Shown in pieces: positions 34,125 through 45,008 of a stretch of DNA of 64,000 nucleotides. How positions within the stretch are numbered: position 1 is the first letter of the stretch; each line of letters opens with the position of its first letter. Source of the DNA: Saturnia japonica. Taxonomy: Eukaryota > Arthropoda > Insecta > Lepidoptera > Saturniidae. The stretch spans positions 10,292,690 through 10,356,689 of the forward strand of contig CM065328.1 in the NCBI GenBank assembly GCA_033032175.1. Reading direction: 5' to 3'. The notes beneath the pieces are model-generated. The model was not told the origin of the DNA. It did no database searches and saw only the letters and a list, made by a program, of their open reading frames with translations. A program made the translations under genes and the position numbers.

Positions 34125-36058
34125 TTTTTTTTTATAGTGGGGAAATCTTGCATCATTGGATCTGCCTCCCGAGCCGGGCCGCTCAAAGGAGGGGTATGTC
34201 GGACTCTTACCGACTAAAACCCCACGGTGTCCTTCTCGCACCTAGTAGCCAGGGAGCGGGAACTGCTTATGCACAGCATCCGCTCTCCCGACAGTTGTGG
34301 CCCTACCCCGGGGCCCCGTCGCCGTCGGAGGCAATCGGAACCTCCAACGAGCCTTGGAGGGCGCACGAACACCAGTGCGCCTCCTCCATCTCGGGCCTGC
34401 AATACACGGTGACGGACACGCCCAAGTCCGCCACCTGCAGACCCATTTTAGGCGGCCAGAGATCATCACGCAGTCTGCGGTGCCTGGCTCGATGACCGCG
34501 GGAGGGGAGCAACGTGTTACACTCCCTCTCCCTCTCCGCCTCCTCTTTCGCAAGCATGACTTGCTCGCAAAACGAGGAGACGGAGTTCCACCTGCTCTCG
34601 CTCTCGACCATAGAGAGAACCACGGCCGGAAGCGAGAGATCGGTGCCGATTGTCGCGACAATGTTGTTGCGCGGCGAGTCCCTTGCGGGACAGACAGCTA
34701 AGGTGTACTGCGCAGTATCCACCGCGCAGCCACAGTGATGGCACCCAGGAGTGATCTCCCGTCATATGCGACACAGGTAACTCCCAAAACCAGAACTGGC
34801 CTAATGGCTTCAACAGTCGCCACACCTGAGCTAGGGTGCTCAAGTCGTGATTCCCACGCTTCCACCATGTGATTCTGGCGGAGCTCTAACCTGTACGCCA
34901 CAATCTCCCGCTGCGTTGGTCTTTCGCCCCGCCTCAGCGCCCCCTCGCGCCAATTAAACAACAGCGCGAGGACTCTCGCTACGAGATCCCATGGCGGATA
35001 TCCGGCCAATAAGGAGGCTGCCTCAAACGAGACTGTACGATACCCTCGGACAGCTCTGACGGCCATCGTTCTCTGCGGTCTCCGAAGAAATTCGAGATGT
35101 TGGGCCGTCAGGCTATCCGCCCACACTGGTGCTCCATATAGGGCCATTGACTGTACGGTCCCGAGGTAGAGCTTCCGGTAAGTGGAACTGGGCCCCCCTA
35201 GATTTGGCATTAGTCGAGCAAGTACGCCCGCTGTGCCCATGAGTCTGGGGGTCAGCTGCCGGAAGTGTTCCACGAAACACCATCGGCTATCGAGGATGAT
35301 TCCTAGGTATTTCATCGTCGACCGGATGCCGATGGAAACGCCTCCCACTATTATCAGGGTCCCTTGAGGTGGTGCCTTCCGAGGCCCGTGGAAACTTAGG
35401 GCCTCGGATTCACTAAGGCGCACCGCGTATCGCCCAGTCATAGCCGATGTTCCACAACATGGGGCCAAGAACTGACCCCTGTGGAACACCGCTAGACATA
35501 TCCTACTGACTCCATTCTTCCGGACCCGGGAAGGTGATGGTCATCTGTGTTAGGTAGTACTCGGTGATGCGGCGGAGGTAAGGGGGCACTCAATGGTAGC
35601 GGAGCGCCTCCCGTATGCTGCTCCAGGGTAGGGTGTTAAACGCGTTGGCGATGTCCAAGGACACCGCCAGCACCACGTCGCCCTGGGAGATCGCTTCCTC
35701 CGCCAGACTCTTCAAGCGCTTGATCGCATGTATTGTGGAGAGTCCTTGGCGGAAACCAAACTTGTTGTCAGCCAGGTCCGGCCCCACTTCCGTCAAGTAG
35801 TGGACGAGGCGGTCTGCCATTACTCTCTCCATGAGTTTGCCCACCTCGTCCAGCAGTACGATGGGGCGGAATACGGATGGCATGTCCGCCGGGCGACCCT
35901 CCTTTTTGAGCAGGACCAGCCGGCCGGTTTTCCAGCACAGCGGAAAGCGGCCTTGCTCAAAACACGCTGTGAAGAGTCCCATCAATCAGGACTCGAGGAC
36001 CTTATGAGCCAGGACCCATGCACGGCCTGGTATGCCATCGAGTCTTGGGGCGGTGTTC
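34125..36058 (-). mobile_element. R1-clade non-LTR element fragment A2 (3' part)
   Basis: The minus-strand 3' end is complete, with an A-rich tail (plus-strand T run at 34125-34133) and a 3' UTR (34134-34224) reading GGGGTTTTAGTCGG and GTCCGACATACCCC, typical of Lepidopteran non-LTR elements. Coding remnants follow to 36058, where the sequence changes abruptly into the BEL-2 leader. The segment 34225-36058 matches 46018-47851 with an identical length of 1,834 bp and identical translated blocks. The rest of the element toward its 5' end is missing here. Confidence 0.9.
34303..35985 (-). pseudogene. A2 ORF2 remnant: RT and C-terminal zinc region
   Basis: In element order the blocks are as follows. 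35985-35590 is RT start with WKTGRLVLLKKEGRP, FRPIVLLDEVGK, KFGFRQGLST and the motif-A region VSLDIANAFN. 35489-34698 runs from a degraded VPQGSVLGP-like motif directly into YAVRLSESEALSFHG, then TMKYLGIILDSRW and LYGAPVWADS. A C-terminal Cys-rich stretch (CHHCGC at about 34,735-34,750) continues to 34303. The segment that should hold the YADD catalytic motif is absent between the first two parts of the second block. Several frameshifts are present. The blocks are the same as in B2. Confidence 0.88.
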
Positions 36059-36456
36059 ATGTAGTATTAAAAAACTACCTATACTACCCCGCAAGTTCAA
36101 CGTTAGTATTATTTTCCCACATACATCTTTGTTACATCACCCATATTGGAGTATTAAAATCCTATTTTACTTGCTTTCATAATACTTATACACATATTAA
36201 GTATTTGATATTTGTATTTAAGTGTCTATAGTGCAATTATTTCGGATATTTCACTTCCTAAAAGCAAAATAATTCATACAAAACATTTTATTTATTTTTA
36301 ATCTCTTGTGAAGGTATTCCCGCTAACTACGCCACGCATCACTCAATCGTTCCGTGCGCTCATGTTTTTATGAGCCAGTTGCATTGTATGTTGCAGTCAC
36401 TAGTGAGAATTTCGTAACATTGAAATAGTACAAAACTTGTAACATTTTTAGTAATC
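36059..36456 (+). other. BEL-2 leader-like region without LTR
   Basis: AT-rich 398 bp between the R1 fragment and the BEL-2 start codon. I see no match to the BEL-2 3' LTR and no primer-binding site at its left edge. It is probably the residual 5' leader after loss of the 5' LTR, although part of it could be unrelated DNA. Confidence 0.5.
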
Positions 36457-39400
36457 ATGTCTTCAAAAGGTGACATGGATGATGACTTTGAAAGTTCATT
36501 TAATCTTAATGAGATTAAATTGAAACAGTTAATTGGTAAACGAGATGCCATTTTCGCTCGTATGCAAACTATTTACGATCACGCCTTAAATGCTTTCAAA
36601 GATGAAATCTCGCAACAAATGTTCCTTTACAATATCGCCTCTTTAGATGGTTTACGCTCAGAATATAATAAAATTATTGACACAGTTAATGAAACGCAAT
36701 TAATATTAAATCCTACCGCCTCAGTTAATTATCAAAGCTTTTCGGCTTTTGAAGATTTGTATTGCCGCAGCAAACATGTAGCTCAACAATTAATAGCTGA
36801 TAAGAAACATATTGTACCTGAAACAAGATGTGGAACGTCAAAAAGGTCAATACGTTTGCCTGAATTGGACTTAGTCGGATTTAGTGGTGACCCTTTAAAG
36901 TGGTCATTATTTTACGAATCTTTTAAACGCACGATTCATGAAAATCCAGATATTACGGATAATGAACGCATTCAATATCTCATAGGGAAGCTGTCAGGTA
37001 GGGCACTATCAGTATGTTCAGGTATAACACCAAATGGTGAAAATTATCAACTAATTTGGAGAACGCTTGTTAATAAATTTAATGACAAACGCAGCTTAGC
37101 CAACGTTTACTTGGATCAAATGTTTGAATTTAAGTCATTTAATGCCGCAACATCCAAAAACTTAGATTTATTTTTGGAAAAATTCTGTACCGCAGTGTCA
37201 AGTCTCAAATCGCTCAATATTCAAAACTTATCTGATTTTATGTTTCTTTATTTAGCTTTAAATAAAATCGATACAGAAACTGCAAAAGCGTTTGAAATGT
37301 CAAATCGCAGTACATCGTTACCTATGTACGATGACTTAGTTTCATTTTTACGTGATCAGGCAAAAATCCTAGAACGTACCGTTCCCACTTCAACTACTAC
37401 ACAGCGTTGCCGCACTGAACGCGCGCTCAAGCACACTGCTACCGCTAGCGCTAGGCCTACTCACGTATTTCTAACCGCGTCGAGTTTGAAGGCATGCTCA
37501 TTGTGTAAACGAACTAATCATTATCACTTGTTCAAATGCACAGATTTTTATAATTTATCTATCGAAGATAAATATAACTTCATTAAACAGCATAATGGTT
37601 GTACGAATTGTTTAAGTGTTTCTCATAATAGTTCCGCCTGTAAATCAACTTATAATTGTAGATATTGCAATTACAAACATCATTCGCTATTATGTCGTAA
37701 ACAAACAGCGCGTGGTACAATTGCGCCCGCGCAGCCGCCACCATTGGATGGCTCGATGTTCGCTTCTCGGCCACCTCCAATATCACCCGCCCGCTTCTCC
37801 GCGCAACCATCGCAGACGCCTAGTCTCGACTCACCTCACTATTCTAGTACTAACGCTCCGCAGTCCGCTTTAACACAACATGTTTCGTTGTGCAACGTTC
37901 GCTCGAGTTCGTATAACAATACGACTTGTTTATTAGGCACGGTCCAAGTCTACTCTAAAGATTTGAATGGTCGTATGCAATCCGTTCGCGCCCTTATAGA
38001 CCCGGGTTCACAAAACAATTTTATTACTTTGCAATTATGTAATAAACTTAATTTAAATTTTAATAAAATGACTCGCGCCGTTGTTAAGGGCATAGGTTCC
38101 GCACCTAATCCTATCAAGGGAGAAACATCTTTAGTTTTATATTCCCGATTAGATAAAAACGTTTCGTTACCGCTCAACACTTATATTATTAACCGCATTA
38201 CCGATAAATTGCCCGTGGTAAATATCGATTCTTTTTCTTTACCGCACTTAAATAATGTCCCGCTTGCTGATGCCGATTTTAATAAACCTGGAGAAATTAA
38301 TATTCTCATTGGTGCACCGCTATTTTCTGAAATTTTACTTTCTAACCACATAAAAGGCCCGCCAGGAACGCCAACTGGCTTTGAAACTATATTTGGCTAC
38401 ATAATAATAGGTAACGCCTCTGTCAATAATGATTACAATCAGAGTTCTCTCTCTTTATGTTCGGTTGTAGATCATGAACCACCGTTAGAACAAATTTTAC
38501 AGAAATTTTGGCAACTTGAAGAAGTTTCATATAAACCAACTTTAAATCTTGCCGCTCGCGAATGTGAAGAAATATTTGCAAATAATATTAAGAGAGATGA
38601 TACAGGCCGCTATTGTGTTCGCTTACCCTTCGCTCGCGATCCCGCTGTGTTAGGTAATTCATATCAAATCGCTAAACGCCGCTTCTTGTCACTCGAACGC
38701 AAGTTTTGTTGTCAGCCTCAGTTACAGGTTGAATATCACGCCATAATAACAGAGTATTTAGAAAAAGAGTACATATCTATAGTAAACGATGATAATTATT
38801 TATCTGGTTATTATATCCCGCACCACGCAGTGACTCGTCTTGATAAGACCACTACTAAGTGGCGTATGGTTATGGACGCTAGCTCAAAAACGGATTCTGG
38901 AATTTCTTTAAATGAAATACTTCACACTGGTGAAAATCTTCAAAATGATTTGTTTTCAATTTTACTCGAATTTCGTTTTTATAAAATAGCTTTAACCGCG
39001 GATGTAAAACAAATGTATCTTCAAATTTTCGTTCAAACGAGTGATAGGATTTTTCAGAAATTTTTATACCGCCCTGACCCTACGGGTCCTCTAAACACCT
39101 ATCAATTTAACCGCGTATGTTTCGGTCTGCGTAGCAGTCCTTTTTTAGCGTTGCGCGTCATACGACAGCTATGCGATGATGAGCGCGCTCGCTATCCTCT
39201 TGCAGCTACTGTTGTAGAAAATAACAGATACACAGACGACATCTGTTATTCTATATCCAGTATTTCTGATTGTCTACAGCTCAGATGTGACCTCCGCGAT
39301 CTCTTTAAAGCCGGGGGCTTTGAGCTTGGAAAGTGGTCGAGCAACACGCCTGAGTTGCTTGACTCACTGCCTGAATCTTACCGCTATAATTCTAATATAA

Positions 39401-41778
39401 ATTTTGATGATCCAAATCATACTTTAAAGGTACTCGGACTACAGTGGTCGCCAGTCACTGATGAGTTTATGTTTACAGTAACGCTTGATAACCGCCCAAT
39501 AACCAAACGCAACATTCTTTCAGTTATAGCACGCCAATATGACGTATTAGGTCTTATTGCACCAGTCATATTGTATGCTAAACTTATTCTACAAAAACTT
39601 TGTTTTTTGAAACTTGACTGGGACGAAGAACCGCCCCTTGATATTTTAAGCCTTTGGCAAAACTACTTACGCGAATTACCCGCTTTACAACATTTACGAA
39701 TCCCGCGTCATTTAAACGTTTTCGAAGGTTCTCAAATTCAGCTAGTCGCATTTTCCGATGCCAGCGAAAGAGCTTACGGATGCGTTATTTATATTCGCGT
39801 CGAACCCTCTTCTTTAGCACCCGCATTAACCCAGTTAGTTTGCGCCAAGTCAAAGGTTGCTCCGCTAAAGACAGTATCTATAGCCAGACTAGAGTTGTGT
39901 GCCGTTCTTTTGATGGCCAAACTAGTCCGCCGTGTGGCCGATACTTACGGCAAACGCCACAAAATTAATGACATTTTCTGTTTTACTGACTCCATGGTCA
40001 CCCTGCATTGGATACACTCAGAACCTTACAAGTTCAAAACGTTTGTAGCCACACGCATTACTAAGATCACGTCCGCTATTGCATCTGAACATTTTTATCA
40101 CGTTCCAGGTGTTCAGAACGCGAGCGACTGTTTATCGCGTGGTCTTTCTCCCGCTAACATGTTATCAAACAAAGAGTGGTATACTGGTCCGTCTTGGCTT
40201 AGACAAGATGTGTGTCATTGGCCGATCACCACTATTGCGCCTGACGCTAAGCTTGATTTACCGGAAGAAAAGGTTATTTCGCTCCCTGCTGTTACCACGT
40301 GCGAAGCGACATCTCATCCGCTTCTTGAATTATCCCAACGCGTTTCATCATGGCCTGTGCTTTTACACACAGTCGTGTATATTTTACGTTTCTTAAAAAT
40401 ACTACCGCGCTCAAATATTTTTACCGCCAGTGAAATGAATTACGCTGAATTATACATTTTAAAATATTTACAAGGTCGTTATTTTAATGACATTATTCTA
40501 AATTTAAAATCAAACAAACGCTGCTCTAACGCCATCCAACGGTTGGCTCCTTTCCTAGATGACAACGGCCTCATTCGAGTCGGTGGTCGTCTCTCTAATG
40601 CTGACTTGTCATATGATCAACAACATCCTATTTTATTACCGCGAACGGATCGTATCGTGGAATTAATCGTTACTTACTATCACCGCACGAACTGTCATAC
40701 AGGGCCAGTCGCATTAATGTCAATTTTACGTCAAAGATATTGGGTTATATCATGTAGAACTCTAACCCGCTCCGTAGTATTTAAATGCAATTTGTGTTTT
40801 AGGGCTAAACCTAAACAGACCTTTCCATTTATGTCTTATTTACCCGCTTGCCGTGTGAATGATGTAAAAGCTTTCGTACACACATCTGTTGACTTTGCGG
40901 GTCCAATCAATATTATACCTTACAGAAAACGTGGATTTAGGTCCATAAAATTATATTTATGCATCTTTGTATGCATGACGACCCGCGCAGTTCACGTAGA
41001 GCTCACAACAGACTTAAGCACTAACACCTTCTTATCCGCATTCAAACGTTTCTTGTCTCGACGTGGTGCTGTATCTGTGTTATATTCGGATAGCGCTAAA
41101 ACATTCGTTGGAGCTAAAAACGCAATTTATGATATGTTAAATTCTGAGGAGTTTAATGCTTCATTCGGAAACGAACTCGCTTCTAACCGCATAAGTTGGA
41201 AATTCAACCCTCCACGCAGTCCACACTTTGGTGGAAATTATGAGATTTATGTGAAAGCATTTAAGACGCATTTGTATCGAGTGATTGGCACGCAGTTACT
41301 TACATACGAGGAACTACTCACTGTTTTGACTCAGATTGAGACAGTGATTAATTCTCGTCCACTTACGCTTTTAAGTCAAGATCCTTCTGAGCTTACCGCG
41401 TTGACGCCATCTCATTTCTTGATGTCAACTCCGCTAAAATACTTACCCGCGTATGAAGTTGTCGATGAGAAGCCTAACTTACTACATCGTTACGCGCTTC
41501 TTGATCAAATAGTACAGTCTTTCGCAAGACGACGGAAACAGGAATACCTTCACCTTTTACAGTGTCGAGGGAAGTGGAATACTCCATCTAATCCAGTGTC
41601 AGTAGGCACAGTCGTCGTCATAGTGACCGACAATATACCTCCACTTCATTGGCCTTTGGGCATCGTCATCGCTACTTATCCCGGCAGCGATGGAGTTATT
41701 AGAGTAGCTTCTGTTAAAACAGCTACAGGCGTTTTTAAGCGACCTGTGGTTCGTCTTTGCCCGCTTCCTTCACAATAA
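36457..41778 (+). CDS. BEL/Pao Gag-Pol polyprotein (BEL-2), intact 1773-residue frame
   Basis: A single uninterrupted frame. Residues about 132-300 match the BEL/Pao Gag region (DUF1759; LPELDLVGFSGDPLKW). Cys/His zinc motifs lie at 345-415. The aspartic protease lies near 512 and reads LIDPGSQNNFIT, with DPG where DSG or DTG is usual. RT spans about 783-1030 (YYIPHHAVTR, ADVKQMYLQIFV, CFGLRSSPF) with catalytic YTDD at 925-928. RNase H spans about 1090-1225 (AFSDASERAYG, TVSIARLELC, FCFTDSMVTLHW). The integrase zinc region is near 1407-1445. The integrase core has D1479, D1545 and E1596. A DUF5641-like C-terminus (PLHWPLGIVIATYPGSDG) ends 65 nt before the LTR. The length is normal for the family. 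It differs clearly from BEL-1, so it is another family. There is no 5' LTR, so transcription and replication of this copy are doubtful. Confidence 0.95.
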   Translation: MSSKGDMDDDFESSFNLNEIKLKQLIGKRDAIFARMQTIYDHALNAFKDEISQQMFLYNIASLDGLRSEYNKIIDTVNETQLILNPTASVNYQSFSAFEDLYCRSKHVAQQLIADKKHIVPETRCGTSKRSIRLPELDLVGFSGDPLKWSLFYESFKRTIHENPDITDNERIQYLIGKLSGRALSVCSGITPNGENYQLIWRTLVNKFNDKRSLANVYLDQMFEFKSFNAATSKNLDLFLEKFCTAVSSLKSLNIQNLSDFMFLYLALNKIDTETAKAFEMSNRSTSLPMYDDLVSFLRDQAKILERTVPTSTTTQRCRTERALKHTATASARPTHVFLTASSLKACSLCKRTNHYHLFKCTDFYNLSIEDKYNFIKQHNGCTNCLSVSHNSSACKSTYNCRYCNYKHHSLLCRKQTARGTIAPAQPPPLDGSMFASRPPPISPARFSAQPSQTPSLDSPHYSSTNAPQSALTQHVSLCNVRSSSYNNTTCLLGTVQVYSKDLNGRMQSVRALIDPGSQNNFITLQLCNKLNLNFNKMTRAVVKGIGSAPNPIKGETSLVLYSRLDKNVSLPLNTYIINRITDKLPVVNIDSFSLPHLNNVPLADADFNKPGEINILIGAPLFSEILLSNHIKGPPGTPTGFETIFGYIIIGNASVNNDYNQSSLSLCSVVDHEPPLEQILQKFWQLEEVSYKPTLNLAARECEEIFANNIKRDDTGRYCVRLPFARDPAVLGNSYQIAKRRFLSLERKFCCQPQLQVEYHAIITEYLEKEYISIVNDDNYLSGYYIPHHAVTRLDKTTTKWRMVMDASSKTDSGISLNEILHTGENLQNDLFSILLEFRFYKIALTADVKQMYLQIFVQTSDRIFQKFLYRPDPTGPLNTYQFNRVCFGLRSSPFLALRVIRQLCDDERARYPLAATVVENNRYTDDICYSISSISDCLQLRCDLRDLFKAGGFELGKWSSNTPELLDSLPESYRYNSNINFDDPNHTLKVLGLQWSPVTDEFMFTVTLDNRPITKRNILSVIARQYDVLGLIAPVILYAKLILQKLCFLKLDWDEEPPLDILSLWQNYLRELPALQHLRIPRHLNVFEGSQIQLVAFSDASERAYGCVIYIRVEPSSLAPALTQLVCAKSKVAPLKTVSIARLELCAVLLMAKLVRRVADTYGKRHKINDIFCFTDSMVTLHWIHSEPYKFKTFVATRITKITSAIASEHFYHVPGVQNASDCLSRGLSPANMLSNKEWYTGPSWLRQDVCHWPITTIAPDAKLDLPEEKVISLPAVTTCEATSHPLLELSQRVSSWPVLLHTVVYILRFLKILPRSNIFTASEMNYAELYILKYLQGRYFNDIILNLKSNKRCSNAIQRLAPFLDDNGLIRVGGRLSNADLSYDQQHPILLPRTDRIVELIVTYYHRTNCHTGPVALMSILRQRYWVISCRTLTRSVVFKCNLCFRAKPKQTFPFMSYLPACRVNDVKAFVHTSVDFAGPINIIPYRKRGFRSIKLYLCIFVCMTTRAVHVELTTDLSTNTFLSAFKRFLSRRGAVSVLYSDSAKTFVGAKNAIYDMLNSEEFNASFGNELASNRISWKFNPPRSPHFGGNYEIYVKAFKTHLYRVIGTQLLTYEELLTVLTQIETVINSRPLTLLSQDPSELTALTPSHFLMSTPLKYLPAYEVVDEKPNLLHRYALLDQIVQSFARRRKQEYLHLLQCRGKWNTPSNPVSVGTVVVIVTDNIPPLHWPLGIVIATYPGSDGVIRVASVKTATGVFKRPVVRLCPLPSQ

Positions 41779-41830
41779 ACTTTTCAAGCCCCCGCTCTCT
41801 TATTGTATTATTTTAAAACCAATGGTTTTA

Positions 41831-41843
41831 AAGCCGGGGGCAA
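41831..41843 (+). promoter_or_regulatory. BEL-2 polypurine-type tract
   Basis: aagccgggggcaa directly precedes the LTR start tgttagc. The G run next to the LTR fits a plus-strand primer. It is interrupted by cc, so it is weaker than the BEL-1 tract. Confidence 0.55.
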
Positions 41844-42265
41844 TGTTAGCGCCTAATGTTTTATCAATAGCATTTAAGTCAATTATTTATGTGGGGTACT
41901 TTCATTATTAGTTTTTTCTTTTTATTATTTTTTCGCTGCACCGCACACTACGCAGTCTATGATTGACCACCGCCGCCGCGAGTCGATCTATTTAAATTAT
42001 ATTAATCCCGCTTGTTGGAGTTGCTTGTGCACGCTGCACGACATCCAGCTGGTCCACTACTATCGAAGCCGCAAATCTGAGGAATTGGCCGAGAAGAAGC
42101 GCTGCCAGGCTGAAGCTGCAGAATACCACATAAAGGTGATCGTAGAATAAGCGGTGCAGCTGTTTCTTACTTATCCAGTTTCAAGGTAACTCTTTCTTAC
42201 ATATTCCTAACTCTCCCCGCTCGTGGATTAGCGACCCTCTATATTGCTTAGTTGACGCGTCCACA
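41844..42265 (+). repeat. BEL-2 3' LTR (422 bp)
   Basis: Begins TGTTAGCGCC and ends GCGTCCACA, a TG...CA LTR. The left edge is given by the polypurine tract. The right edge is given by block B1, whose copy A1 runs without the LTR from gaacggac into gtaat. No second copy of this LTR was found in the window. The 63-codon frame inside is incidental. Confidence 0.85.
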
Positions 42266-44697
42266 GTAATTTTGTCCGTTTTGTCTTATATTTTATTCAG
42301 TGTTGTATTTATGTAATTCAAAACTATTTCTGGAGTAATACAATAAACAAATAAAAGTTCTTTAGGTAATCGTGTTAGGTTCTCTAATAAATTTTCTAAG
42401 CACATTACCGATTTACCGGATAATAAGTTCAAGAATCATGTTAAGCAGGTTTTATTATCGAAAGAGTATTTATAGGGTAGCTGGTACGTGAATGATGGCG
42501 ATATCTGGATGTGATTCCCTCTCTGTACATCTACTGAAAATGATAATAATTCTATATAATTAAATACTGAAAAAAAATTATTAATAAAAGAAAATAGGAC
42601 GTTGATAAACCTGATCGAGTTTCTTGTCGGTTCTTCTCGATGTCTGGGATGTTTTCCGAACCGGTGGTAGTGTTTTGACATTCATAAATGCCTTCTTAGT
42701 GCCTAAATTGAATAAAAAATGTATTGTTTTTTGAAACATTGTTAACTTTAATCAATATCTTTAACTATATATTTTTTTATATTTACTTAATCTAAAATTA
42801 AGGTCACCAATAGGAAAACGCTAAAAATAAAGAAAAAAAATCTTCACTATCGCCAGCAACATCTCAAGTATAGAGAGATTTTGCATAAATTACCACTTCA
42901 TAAAATGCATAAAGCTGGTAGCTTGTAACAAGCTACATAACATTTTTATTTATTTATTTAACAACTAGCTGTGCCCCACGGTTTCTCCCGTGTTAATTTT
43001 ATACGACAAATATCGCCAACGCACCCGTGTAGGCAATTTTTTATAATTTGTGCAAAACTAGCGACATTTTTGTGAGGTTTTTTTTTTCGAATTATAATAT
43101 AGCCTATGTTACTCGCTGATACAGTAGCTTTATATTTGTGAAAGAATTTTTAAAATCGATCCAGTAGGTTTTGAGTTTATCCATTACAAATTAAAAAAAA
43201 AAAAACAAAACATCAAATCTTTCCTCTTTATAATATTGGTATAGAAAAATAATTGTTCACAAAAAATAATAGCGACAAAAAACGCAAGTGTTTGTTTATG
43301 TACGTAAGTAAAAGAAAACAAAATGAATTGAAAGTTATCGAAATTTTAGATTAATTGAAACAATCGATTACACTTGAATTAAAATCAAACAGTTCTCGAT
43401 GGAATTTTCTGATTAACTAATTTAACTGAGGATATGGTTTTTAACACACCGCTTATATAATCATACAACATTTTCCGATTTAAAATTTTATTCCGATATT
43501 TTGTGTTGCAGTGTATGTAGCTGTGTTAGACTAGTGGGTAGTGGGACATAACAATAATTGTCCCCGACTGGATTTTTTTTATCTGACCTTACTTTACTTA
43601 CCTTACTGTTAGCCCTATCGAAAAACAGAGCCGCTGATGGCTTTTTTTTAGAATTGACTATACTGTTAGCCATAAGGACCCTAGAGCCTCAGACGGCTTT
43701 TATAGCTTCGCCGTACCTTGGGGTGCAAATGGTGACAAACCCATTATAATGGCTCTTTTTTACTTTGTCGCTCTAAACTCTGAAGGTTAGTTAGTAAAAT
43801 CCAGCTGTCAAGAGCCTCTCAAGCCAGCTTGACAACCTCGACCGACGATGAATTGCGGTTTGATCGTGGTACTATAAAATAAGTTTGAAATTATAAACGC
43901 CGGTTCGATGTATACTGATTCGTGTATCAGCAAATGGAATACCTAACACTTTTTGTACGTTTATTGTACTACCAAGTTATCTACTATTAAATGCCCTTTT
44001 CTTCTGCTTCTTCTTCCTAACTTGGCAACTAGTCCTCTTTAATGAAAACCATTACTGCCATTATCAAATGAAAAAGGTGTCTATCCTATAACGATTTCAG
44101 TATCCTAACAAGATGGTGGCTCTCTTATTAGAACTTTCTAGGGAGTTTTTATGGGATCCCAGAATGCATGCTCATAGTTTATATTTATAATCCACTTCAC
44201 TTATGCACAAAACCCAAACGATATCACGCAAAACTCTACCAATATTACATAATATAGGGTCAAAAACCTAAGTAAATGGATTAAAAATAAAAACCACGAC
44301 ATGTCACTTCAAGATCCCGCCAAAAACTCAAAATGCCTGCTTTTTTTTTTATAGACATTGAAAAGTTTTAGCCAATCATGGGGCACATATTTGTATCTTC
44401 CACAAGTATTACAACGTTATTGGATATTTACTGGCCACCGTTTCTTCTGCAATTGTCTTATCAGTTGATGTCCGCACAATATATCTAGGTCTGTGTGCGA
44501 TACGTAAATTAGTTTTTACTTTTGGAAATATCTCTCTTCTGTTCTATATACCTGTACCTAAGTATGCCATTATAAAAAGTCTTTAAAACAAGATCACCTA
44601 CTGCCGCAGTTTGATACAAATTTCTGTCTGCTGCAGTTTCTAATTCATTTGTACATTTCAAATCTTTCATTGTTTTTTTTTTTTGTAGCTTTATACC
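42266..44697. repeat. Duplicated block B1 (partner A1, 31688-34124)
   Basis: Starts gtaattttgtccg immediately after the BEL-2 LTR and follows A1 to 44,697. There A1 is interrupted by the R1 element, whereas B1 continues into its own right flank. It includes the second short Helitron-like element (42965-43245) and the second degraded J1-like end (43600-43725). No gene. Confidence 0.9.
42965..43245 (-). mobile_element. Short Helitron-like element in B1
   Basis: Same element as 32387-32668, carried along in the block duplication, with small differences in the A and T runs. Confidence 0.6.
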
Positions 44698-45008
44698 ATA
44701 CTCGAACTATTACAACTAACTCACTGACTCTTCAAGTACCTAGACCACTTTTAGGTGACTCAGAAACATCAAGAAAATACAATTATTGAAAGGAAAAAAT
44801 TTTATTGCAGCTTTTCAAAAAGTAATAATATTCTAAGAAAACATAAATGTGAAATAGGAGCGAAGTTAGTAATAAACGACGTTCGGTGTAGTCATTGTCA
44901 GCGATAACAGAGCTGAGATCTACTGGGTGCTAAGTTACAAATTAGTTCTTTTAATTATAGCTGTAGTAAATAATTGATGTTCGTTCTTCAATTCGTTTAC
45001 AAAATAAT
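44698..45008. other. Right flank of B1
   Basis: Noncoding, 311 bp. It represents sequence that adjoined the block before the R1 insertion seen in A2. Nothing else recognised. Confidence 0.4.

Noticed and set aside
34148..34738. Plus-strand frames of 74-134 codons duplicated at 46020-46531
   Set aside because: Antisense to the R1 C-terminal region; duplicated only because the segment is duplicated.
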